Source: Luzula sylvatica
Taxonomy: Eukaryota > Streptophyta > Magnoliopsida > Poales > Juncaceae
Direction of reading: 5' to 3'
DNA length: 64,000 nucleotides
NCBI GenBank assembly: GCA_946800325.1
Contig: OX326960.1
Coordinates: forward strand, 14,532,393-14,596,392
This document shows positions 23,772-29,872 of the stretch, one piece after another. Each line of letters opens with the position of its first letter. Position 1 is the first letter of the stretch. The notes below the pieces were generated by a model. The model saw nothing but the letters and a program-made list of their open reading frames with translations, did not search any database and was not told the DNA's origin. A program made the position numbers and the translations under genes.

Positions 23772-23803
23772 CCAATAAGAAGACTCCGTGAGTGCTATAA
23801 ATA
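23772..23803 (+). promoter_or_regulatory. LTR promoter: CCAAT box and TATAAATA
   Basis: CCAAT at 23772-23776 and TATAAATA at 23796-23803, 20 bp apart. Transcription would be expected to start about 25-35 bp further on, near 23825-23835, which would set the U3/R boundary. The start site is inferred, not seen. The same boxes in the 3' LTR are at 28648-28652 and 28672-28679. Confidence 0.75.
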
Positions 23804-23850
23804 AGACTAAAAGGGCCACGAGTTGAGGGCCCTTCTCCCCGCTCTTCGGA

Positions 23851-23883
23851 GCACTTTCTCTCTCTCTCTTCTCTCTCCCTCTC
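23851..23883 (+). repeat. Pyrimidine-rich (CT)n tract after the start site
   Basis: A CTTTCTCTCTCTCTCTTC-type tract just downstream of the inferred start. CT-rich leaders are common in plant promoters and 5' UTRs. It is also present in the 3' LTR. Confidence 0.75.
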
Positions 23884-23970
23884 AAGAACTTCCAAGAACC
23901 GTCAAGAACTTCCAAGAACCGTGAAGCACAATCAAGAACCTTCAAGATACTTCAAGATCAATCAAGAAAA
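23882..23970 (+). repeat. CAAGAACTTC / CAAGAACCGT minisatellite in the LTR
   Basis: About nine degenerate copies of a roughly 10-bp unit, with a perfect 20-bp direct duplication at the start (two CAAGAACTTC-CAAGAACCGT pairs), then CAATCAAGAACCTT, CAAGATACTT and CAAGATCAAT. It lies in the transcribed leader. It is repeated in the 3' LTR at 28758-28846. Confidence 0.85.
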
Positions 23971-23990
23971 ATCTCTCAAGGACTAGTCGA

Positions 23991-24219
23991 GACAAGGGAG
24001 CTCATCCCTTCGACGAATCCCTCTCATCCTTCGAAGATCGGGCCGTGACAAGGAGCTATTCCCTACGGTGGATTTGAGAAGAAGTGCCGTGACTCGATCC
24101 GCGTTTCTTCGAAGTGATTGCGATCCGAGACAAGGGAGCTTCATCCTTTCGGGACAATCCATCACTCTCGAGACAAGGAGCAAGGATCTTTCGGTGCGAG
24201 GCAAGGAGACAAGGAGCTT
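23991..24219 (+). repeat. Repeated GACAAGG(G)AGC motif in the transcribed leader
   Basis: Five copies, at 23991, 24047, 24129, 24172 and 24208, separated by TCATCC/TTCG-containing sequence that is markedly more GC-rich than the surroundings. It could be structured leader RNA such as a packaging or dimerisation region. That is inference from repetition and position. In the 3' LTR the first copy is mutated (GAAAAGGGAGC at 28867). Confidence 0.6.
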
Positions 24220-24471
24220 CACTTCGAGGCTTTCTCAACTAGGTGTACTCCTTTTCAATTACTTGATTAATTGTTGTTTGATTGGATTTTGTTGTGTAAA
24301 GAATTCTCGGTTTAACGAATCTTTAGTTCTTTTTCTTTGCTCTAAATCCTCTTTGTTTGTTTGTGTGATCTTAGTGCTTGTTACTTAGTTTAATTACTTC
24401 TAAATTTGAATCCAAAACAAACCATCAAATTGCTCCCAAATCAAATCTCAAATCAGAAATCCAGAACTACT

Positions 24472-24811
24472 TCCGTTATAACGGACTCACATTGCGTTAC
24501 AACGGACTAGACGGTTGGTCCTTTAATATTCAGTTGGTTATACTTCCGTTGTAACGCAACTAGAGTTCCGTTGTAACGGACTAGTCAGAATTTTTATTCA
24601 AAGGAATCAATACAAGTGCGTTGTAACGGACATCGCGGTCCGTTGTAACGGATTAACCAATCCGTTGCAACGCAACCACTGTTCGTTATAACGGACAAGT
24701 ATAGTGCGTTATAACGGAGTTGCCTCCGTTGTAACGGACGTTCATCTCACTTTTAGCGACAGAATTTTCACTCAAGTCCGTTGTAACGGAACCCACTTCC
24801 GTTGTAACGGA
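24472..24811. repeat. Cluster of twelve 14-bp near-palindromes (TCCGTTNNAACGGA family), 5' LTR
   Basis: Copies start at 24472, 24493, 24545, 24567, 24617, 24639, 24661, 24682, 24705, 24725, 24777 and 24798. TCCGTTATAACGGA at 24472 is a perfect palindrome; most others have GT, AT, AC or GC at the centre, and several have TGCGTT or AACGCA arms. Intervening DNA is unrelated. The half-site AACGG matches the core of the plant MSA element and the CNGTTR/YAACKG MYB consensus, so paired MYB sites are one possibility. RNA hairpins are another. The array fills the U5-proximal part of the LTR. Confidence 0.9.
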
Positions 24812-24993
24812 CTATGTTCTGTGAATTTTCTTCGTTATTTCTCATCTAGTTTTGGTTCATTATTTGACGCATATACTCCTCGTGGAACGAACTTGCATAT
24901 TTTCCACTATACACATATATTTTCACACTTGTTGATTGAATCGGGTTTTCGAATACAACGATAATTTTACACGCCAAAAACCCGCTCATCAAA

Positions 24994-25011
24994 TGGCGCC
25001 GCTGCCGGGGA
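24994..25011 (+). other. Primer-binding site (tRNA-Asp-like)
   Basis: TGGCGCCGCTGCCGGGGA, 2 bp after the CA end of the 5' LTR. The usual Athila/Tat-type site is TGGCGCCGTTGCCGGGGA, complementary to the 3' end of plant tRNA-Asp; here one base differs (GCT for GTT). The match to tRNA-Asp is from memory of the family, not a search. It marks the start of minus-strand DNA synthesis and fixes the element's orientation as plus. Confidence 0.9.
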
Positions 25012-25146
25012 GTAATGTTTAAGTCAAATTTTGAATCAAACTTGCAATCTAGAGTGATATTTTTAATAGATTTGATACATTTGAACTTGATATTTCACTA
25101 ATTTCGAAATTTTTCTATTCTTGCAAGGTACAAGAAGTGGAGCAAG
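25012..25146 (+). other. Untranslated leader between primer site and first ORF
   Basis: 135 bp of AT-rich sequence with no ATG-initiated frame of note before 25147. It may carry packaging signals; nothing specific is visible. Confidence 0.5.
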
Positions 25147-26250
25147 ATGGATCATCAAGAAAAACCAATTTCGCTTCGGGAGTGGATACGTCTCGATAGA
25201 GCCGCAAAAGGATATCCGGACTCCATGACAAATCAAGAGGTTCACGAGCTAGAAATACAAAAATTAGAATTTCAAGAATGGGAAGAAATGGAAGAAAAGA
25301 AAGATAGAGAAGAAGACGAAGCTCGAAAATCCATGGAAGAACGAAGGCTCGGATGGCTCTCAAGTTCACCCTCAAATCAAAACGATGAATCACACACCGA
25401 GACCCTTTATCAAAATCCCATCTACAAAGCTCACCAATACGAAAACGAATCCCCATGGGGTTATGAGACACAATCCTATGCCGAAACCGCTAACAACTAC
25501 TCAAACACCATGTACTCAAACCCCATATACGAACTTCCTCAAAATGAACTCGAATTTCAACATGAATTTGAATGCCAAGTACCACCATTTCAATCCCAAA
25601 ACGAAGATCCAAACCAAGAATTAAAAAGATGGATGGAGGAAATGATGGCAATGATGAAAGAGATAATGAAAAAAACAAGTAATCCCTCGAATGAGATGAA
25701 ACAAGAAGAAGTAACCACCTCTCATCTCGAGTTTTCAAAAGAGGAGATCGTGGAGATTGAAAACGACAAGAGTTCAAGTATGGGGGGATTCGATGAAAGC
25801 ATTGGAATGATCATTGAAGAAGAAAAGGTGTCATTGGATTCGACTCTCCAAAAGACGGTTCAAATCACTCCAATCGATGAAAACAAGCAAGAAGAGAAAT
25901 CTACAATTCTCCAAGGTGAATTCTTTCCATATATCATCAATTTAAATTCAATTAAGAACTATGATGCTTCTCATGATAGAAATTCACCTTGTGTAGATTT
26001 ATCAAGGAAATCAAATACAATCGAGACACTCACGCCTCTCACAACTCCTCTTCATCAAACTCCAAGCGATGAAGCAATTCGAAAAATTCGAAGCAAGATT
26101 GAGGAAATATTGCCGCCACTTTCGACATATGCAAAACAAGTGATACAAGCGCCGATTTCTCTCATCTCCAACATCTCAAAGGGAGTATTTCGAGGCGGTC
26201 GAAAAGTAGCGATCCATGTTAGTGCTTCGTTTAATTTTGAAGGAGGATAA
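25147..26250 (+). CDS. Gag-position ORF of the retrotransposon, 367 aa, no recognisable Gag domain
   Basis: The first long frame after the primer site, starting at ATG in a purine-rich context (CAAGATGGA) and ending TAA. The product is very hydrophilic: an acidic/basic segment rich in Glu and Lys at about residues 30-68 (likely helical or coiled coil), then an Asn/Tyr/Gln-rich middle with two related motifs, YQNPIYKAHQYENE and YSNPIYELPQNELE (about 88-135), then a Met/Lys/Glu helix-like stretch RWMEEMMAMMKEIMKK (about 159-175), and a C-terminal part with EEILPPLSTYAKQVIQAP. I see no CCHC zinc knuckle and no typical Retrotrans_gag fold signature. A degenerate or replaced Gag is most likely by position. 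A transduced or element-specific protein cannot be excluded. It is intact, which fits recent activity. Confidence 0.65.
   Translation: MDHQEKPISLREWIRLDRAAKGYPDSMTNQEVHELEIQKLEFQEWEEMEEKKDREEDEARKSMEERRLGWLSSSPSNQNDESHTETLYQNPIYKAHQYENESPWGYETQSYAETANNYSNTMYSNPIYELPQNELEFQHEFECQVPPFQSQNEDPNQELKRWMEEMMAMMKEIMKKTSNPSNEMKQEEVTTSHLEFSKEEIVEIENDKSSSMGGFDESIGMIIEEEKVSLDSTLQKTVQITPIDENKQEEKSTILQGEFFPYIINLNSIKNYDASHDRNSPCVDLSRKSNTIETLTPLTTPLHQTPSDEAIRKIRSKIEEILPPLSTYAKQVIQAPISLISNISKGVFRGGRKVAIHVSASFNFEGG
25762..25790 (+). other. Polypurine-tract-like module inside the gag-position ORF
   Basis: GACAAG..TTCAAGTATGGGGGGATT resembles the true 3' polypurine tract (28224-28260) and the copy at 26975-27010. 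Here it is translated (..DKSSSMGGF..). It may be an internal plus-strand primer or a relic of an older element end captured in the ORF. Confidence 0.45.
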
Positions 26251-26365
26251 CATCGGCATGGTCGAGCTCGAGACCATAAACGAGAGCGCTAGCGAGGGAG
26301 GCAAACCCTCGTACCAACGGTGCAAGGACTACATGCTCAAGCTCAATTGGTACATTCCAAGATGA
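26216..26365 (+). pseudogene. Short overlapping frame after the gag-position ORF, unknown
   Basis: In the +1 frame relative to the previous ORF, an open stretch runs through the TAA and reads ..KEDNIGMVELETINESAS.. up to ..MLKLNWYIPR before TGA at 26363. An ATG lies at 26258, 7 bp after the TAA. It looks like coding sequence in composition and could be the true continuation of the upstream ORF after a frameshift, or an unrelated short ORF. No domain recognised. Confidence 0.3.
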
Positions 26366-26478
26366 ACCAAGAATTCCAATTCTCCATCACATCCAAAGGT
26401 TTATGTTTTTCATTCTCTCTCATTACAAGCTAACCTTGTTTCGAATTTTTGAAAATGCCACTCTTTAGTGAGCAATGA
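26366..26478 (+). other. Interior stretch with stops, no gene
   Basis: Short stretch between the two coding-like parts, with stops in the frames I followed. Nothing recognisable; probably the scar of the deletion that removed the pol domains. Confidence 0.4.
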
Positions 26479-26946
26479 AATCATATTAGGCCATCTAATC
26501 TCAAGAAAGGAAAGGAAGTCAATAATGCGAAAATCAATGTGATCAAGATGCTTACCTCTCCAAGATCGGCAAATGATGCGTTTCCTCCGAATCTCCTCGA
26601 TCAACCTCCACGAATTTCCGAGCAAATAATCGCAAAGGTGGGACAAAGACACGAGAAATGCGACAAGATGGAGACGACACCGGCAAAGGATGCGAATTCG
26701 AAATCGGTGATCGAGACGTTCAACTCCAAAAGGAAGCAAAGGTCGCGTTGGATCGACCCATTTGTGGTGACCAATGTCACACCATTTGGAGTTGTGGAGA
26801 TTCGAAGCGGTGAAACGAATGAATCGTTCAAGATGAATGGAAAACGCATCGAGAAATTCTACGCAAAATTCGAAACAAGATGGATGGAGGAGCAACAAGT
26901 CAAAGACGATCAAGCACCACGCATCAAAGGTTGTGTCTCTCCTTAA
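26479..26946 (+). pseudogene. Integrase C-terminal (GPY/F-like) fragment
   Basis: A frame open from 26479 to TAA at 26944-26946. There is no ATG at its 5' end: codon 26539 is GTG and the first ATG is at 26548. Near the end, RSRWIDPFVVTNVTPFGVVEI followed by ..FKMNGKRIEKFY resembles the GPY/F module that closes integrase in plant Ty3/gypsy elements (typically RSRW-GPF-V--V-P-GAVE--, then FKVNGHRLK-F/Y). The glycine of GPF is replaced by aspartate here. The integrase zinc finger and DDE core, reverse transcriptase and protease are all absent upstream. It is a remnant of pol kept at its usual place, or part of a chimeric protein. Homology is by eye. Confidence 0.65.
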
Positions 26947-26974
26947 CTTCTTTTAATTTTTCTCTTTATTATCG

Positions 26975-27010
26975 CTTGAGGACAAGCGAAGGAATAAGTA
27001 TGGGGGGATA
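26975..27010 (+). other. Second polypurine-tract-like module, just after the pol remnant
   Basis: CTTGAGGACAAGCGAAGG.. leading to AAGTATGGGGGGATA. It closely parallels the terminal tract ATCGAGGACGATCAAAGG.. AAGTATGGGGGTATT. In Athila/Tat elements a single such module normally lies next to the 3' LTR. This one, about 1.25 kb upstream of it, may be an internal plus-strand primer or an old 3' end. Confidence 0.6.
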
Positions 27011-27025
27011 TACACACAGTCTTTG

Positions 27026-27026
<1 letters not shown>

Positions 27027-27061
<35 letters not shown>

Positions 27062-27065
27062 TTTT
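27027..27065 (+). repeat. Homopolymer A tract followed by T tract
   Basis: About 30 A residues followed by about 9 T residues. It lies right after the internal polypurine-like module. It could derive from a reverse-transcribed poly(A) tail at a template switch, or be simple slippage. It is likely length-variable and error-prone in assembly. Confidence 0.85.
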
Positions 27066-27070
27066 GCAAC

Positions 27071-27105
27071 TCGGTTGTAACGGACCTAAGGTCAGTTACA
27101 ACGGA
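27071..27105. repeat. Two interior copies of the 14-bp palindrome family
   Basis: TCGGTTGTAACGGA at 27071-27084 and TCAGTTACAACGGA at 27092-27105, each one base off the LTR family's arms. They show that the motif is not confined to the LTRs and sit directly after the A/T homopolymer. Confidence 0.75.
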
Positions 27106-27716
27106 GTGCTCTCTGGAAAAATTTGTTTTTTGCTTAAAAAATTGAAAAAAATGAGCTTTTAATTGAATTTTTCGATCTTATTTTTGTTTTTTGAGCATCA
27201 AGGTTATACAAGCAAATGATTTTATGCAAGTTAAAGGTTTTTCTCCACCTCATTGAATAAATCATCGATTTTTAAACAAATTTTCACCAAAACACATCAT
27301 TTTACTCTCAAGCTTGAAATTTTCACAAAATATTTGAAGGAATTGATTGAGATCTTGAAGAGATTCTTTTGGGGATTCAAACCCTAATCAATGAGTTCAC
27401 TAAATTCATGAGTTTTTGACAATTTGATCAATCCTTGATTTACATGACACACCATTTTTCAATAAATAAACCCATTTTAAACTTGGAATTTCTAAAAAGT
27501 TTTGTTTGAACCAATTTAGTAAGTTTTGCTTGAATCTTAAAATTTGACCAATTGCACTTTAAGGGCCCGACCGTTCATGGGGATTCGGTAGTAAATAGAT
27601 TGGACCCGCTTGCGACTTGAGATCTAAAAAAGAGAATACCGGGATGTAATTTCGTTGATTTCGGTGCAACGGAACTCCCTGTTAAAGAAAAGATCAAATA
27701 AAAAAAAAAAATAAAA

Positions 27717-27747
<31 letters not shown>

Positions 27748-28223
27748 CGGGATGTAATTTCGTTGTATTTCGGTGCAGCGGAACTCTCGGTTAAAGAAAA
27801 GAATTGTAAACAAGCGCAATTGGGGGAATTAGTTGAAACCGAATAGGAACCAAGTACTAACGTACCGAACGGTTTAAAAGTGACAAAATTACATTTAAGA
27901 AATGATTTTTGCAAAACGGAAAAATTGGTTTTCATTAATGCTTTTTCATGATAATCCTTGTGAATTGTGGAGTGAAAAGAATTGAATGATGGTGTTTAAT
28001 CATCTTTTTCGGTTGAGATCAATTGCTCTAATAAACTCTTCGAATTTGTGCAATTCATTGAAAATAGATTCTAATATAACTCAAACTTATCTCTTTCAAT
28101 ATTAGTGATTATGAGGAGAGTAAACAATTATCTCGTGAGAATTGAGTTTTGAGATCGATGAATATAATTTCAATAAAACCTATACATGCATTTTTCTTTG
28201 TGCTTGATTTTTACGCTCATCAT
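27106..28223 (+). other. Non-coding 3' interior of the retrotransposon
   Basis: AT-rich sequence with no convincing ORF; the minus-strand frame 27624-27935 is driven by A-tracts. It contains an imperfect 55-bp direct duplication, A-rich runs at about 27695-27747, and CAATTGGGGGAATTAG at about 27819. In Athila-type elements this position may hold an env-like gene; none is visible here. Confidence 0.6.
27640..27802 (+). repeat. Direct duplication of about 55 bp separated by an A-rich spacer
   Basis: 27640-27693 and 27748-27802 share CGGGATGTAATTTCGTTG, TTTCGGTGCA, CGGAACTC and GTTAAAGAAAAGA with a few substitutions and one indel. The spacer is almost all A. Confidence 0.85.
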
Positions 28224-28245
28224 GATCGAGGACGATCAAAGGTTT

Positions 28246-28260
28246 AAGTATGGGGGTATT
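28246..28260 (+). other. Polypurine tract (3')
   Basis: AAGTATGGGGGTATT immediately before the TG of the 3' LTR, the expected plus-strand primer. The preceding ATCGAGGACGATCAAAGG is a conserved lead-in in Athila/Tat-type elements. Confidence 0.85.
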
Positions 28261-28647
28261 TGATACGAGGAAAATAAAGCACCTTTTTGATATCTAATTT
28301 GGGGATTTTAGCCCTTTTGAATCACAACTTTATATATATAATTGTTCATATTTGAGATAACAAGAATATTTCTTCACTAAGTGTGTTTTATTGATTAATT
28401 ACAGGTTTTAGAAGGAAATTCTGGGAATTTGGAAAGTGTAGTTGTCTCCAACACATCAAGTGGAATGAAAACGATATATTGTACCGATATATTCGGTACA
28501 TGAATGAGACGGGAGGCAAACAATCATCATGATAAAGACTTACACAAAAGTCCACACGAAAACCACTCAATCCTTAGCCCTTATCCTTCCCACCTACCTT
28601 TGGTGGAAATTACTTCATTACCCCCAATCCTCTCCACCAACTCGTGA

Positions 28648-28679
28648 CCAATAAGAAGACTCCGTGAGTGCTATAAATA
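28648..28679 (+). promoter_or_regulatory. 3' LTR copy of the CCAAT and TATA boxes
   Basis: CCAAT at 28648-28652 and TATAAATA at 28672-28679, unchanged from the 5' LTR. From this LTR a transcript could read out into the flanking satellite. Confidence 0.7.
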
Positions 28680-29347
28680 AGACTAAAAGGGCCACGAGTT
28701 GAGGGCCCTTCTCCCCGCTCTTCGGAGCACTTTCTCTCTCTCTCTTCTCTCTCCCTCTCAAGAACTTCCAAGAACCGTCAAGAACTTCCAAGAACCGTGA
28801 AGCACAATCAAGAACCTTCAAGATACTTCAAGATCAATCAAGAAAAATCTCTCAAGGACTAGTCGAGAAAAGGGAGCTCATCCCTTCGACGAATCCCTCT
28901 CATCCTTCGAAGATCGGGCCGTGACAAGGAGCTATTCCCTACGGTGGATTTGAGAAGAAGTGCCGTGACTCGATCCGCGTTTCTTCGAAGTGATTGCGAT
29001 CCGAGACAAGGGAGCTTCATCCTTTCGGGACAATCCATCACTCTCGAGACAAGGAGCAAGGATCTTTCGGTGCGAGGCAAGGAGACAAGGAGCTTCACTT
29101 CGAGGCTTTCTCAACTAGGTGTACTCCTTTTCAATTACTTGATTAATTGTTGTTTGATTGGATTTTGTTGTGTAAAGAATTCTCGGTTTAACGAATCTTT
29201 AGTTCTTTTTCTTTGCTCTAAATCCTCTTTGTTTGTTTGTGTGATCTTAGTGCTTGTTACTTAGTTTAATTACTTCTAAATTTGAATCCAAAACAAACCA
29301 TCAAATTGCTCCCAAATCAAATCTCAAATCAGAAATCCAGAACTACT

Positions 29348-29687
29348 TCCGTTATAACGGACTCACATTGCGTTACAACGGACTAGACGGTTGGTCCTTT
29401 AATATTCAGTAGGTTATACTTCCGTTGTAACGCAACTAGAGTTCCGTTGTAACGGACTAGTCAGAATTTTTATTCAAAGGAATCAATACAAGTGCGTTGT
29501 AACGGACATCGCGGTCCGTTGTAACGGATTAACCAATCCGTTGCAACGCAACCACTGTTCGTTATAACGAACAAGTATAGTGCGTTATAACGGAGTTGCC
29601 TCCGTTGTAACGGACGTTCATCTCACTTTTAGCGACAGAATTTTCACTCAAGTCCGTTGTAACGGAACCCACTTCCGTTGTAACGGA
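29348..29687. repeat. Cluster of twelve 14-bp near-palindromes, 3' LTR
   Basis: The same twelve copies at +4876. The eighth (29558-29571) has an extra substitution (AACGAA for AACGGA, at 29570). The others are unchanged. Confidence 0.9.
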
Positions 29688-29867
29688 CTATGTTCTGTGA
29701 ATTTTCTTCGTTATTTCTCATCTAGTTTTGGTTCATTATTTGACGCATATACTCCTCGTGGAACGAACTTGCATATTTTCCACTATACACATATATTTTC
29801 ACACTTGTTGATTGAATCGGGTTTTCGAATACAACGATAATTTTACACGCCAAAAACCCGCTCATCA

Positions 29868-29872
29868 AACAC
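29868..29872. repeat. Right AACAC target-site duplication
   Basis: A perfect copy of 23380-23384. The satellite monomer continues in phase with GCTATTTGAACTCC. Confidence 0.95.

Larger units (their letters stand above)
23385..24991 (+). repeat. 5' long terminal repeat (1607 bp)
   Basis: Begins TGATACGAGG and ends CCGCTCATCA. It is identical in length to the 3' LTR. The pair differs at five sites in my reading: 23545, 23579, 23993, 24535 and 24694 (three transitions, two transversions). From left to right it contains a hairpin, CCAAT and TATA boxes, a CT-rich tract, CAAGAA minisatellite repeats, a GC-richer leader with GACAAGGGAGC motifs, and the cluster of 14-bp palindromes. Open frames inside it (for example 24068-24388) occur in both LTRs and have no recognisable domain, so I do not call them genes. 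Confidence 0.97.
23385..29867 (+). mobile_element. Non-autonomous Athila/Tat-like Ty3/gypsy LTR retrotransposon, 6483 bp
   Basis: Two 1607-bp direct LTRs with TG..CA ends flank a 3269-bp interior, and the whole is bounded by AACAC duplications. A plant-type primer-binding site lies 2 bp after the 5' LTR, and a G-rich polypurine tract abuts the 3' LTR. The interior holds a 367-codon gag-position ORF and a short integrase C-terminus-like fragment. There is no protease (D-S/T-G), no reverse transcriptase (Y-x-D-D) and no RNase H or integrase catalytic core. It must therefore use proteins from an autonomous partner. The low LTR divergence implies recent movement. Assignment to Athila/Tat rests on the primer site, the GAGGAC..TATGGGGG tract and the integrase tail, and is an inference. 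Confidence 0.95.
28261..29867 (+). repeat. 3' long terminal repeat (1607 bp)
   Basis: Same ends and same length as the 5' LTR, offset 4876 bp throughout with no indel. The differing bases are 28421, 28455, 28869, 29411 and 29570. Five differences in 1607 bp is about 0.3%. At an assumed 1.3e-8 substitutions per site per year this is of the order of 0.1 million years; the rate for this species is unknown. Confidence 0.97.

Noticed and set aside
24068..24388. 106-codon frame in the LTR, repeated at 28944-29264, with minus-strand partners
   Set aside because: It lies in the LTR leader with no domain. It is present in both LTRs simply because they are copies, and the minus-strand frames over it are shadows of the GC-richer leader.
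24472..24811. The LTR palindromes as extra terminal inverted repeats of nested small transposons
   Set aside because: They are 14 bp, evenly scattered, and not flanked by target duplications; no pair encloses a removable unit.
24704..24964. 86-codon frame in the LTR palindrome region (also 29580-29840)
   Set aside because: The reading runs through the palindrome array and AT-rich LTR end and shows no protein-like features. I attribute it to chance.
26410..26913. 167-codon minus-strand frame
   Set aside because: It overlaps the integrase-tail fragment on the opposite strand, which has the recognisable motif.
27624..27935. 103-codon minus-strand frame in the retrotransposon interior
   Set aside because: A Phe-rich run created by A-tracts on the plus strand within a 55-bp duplication; no domain.
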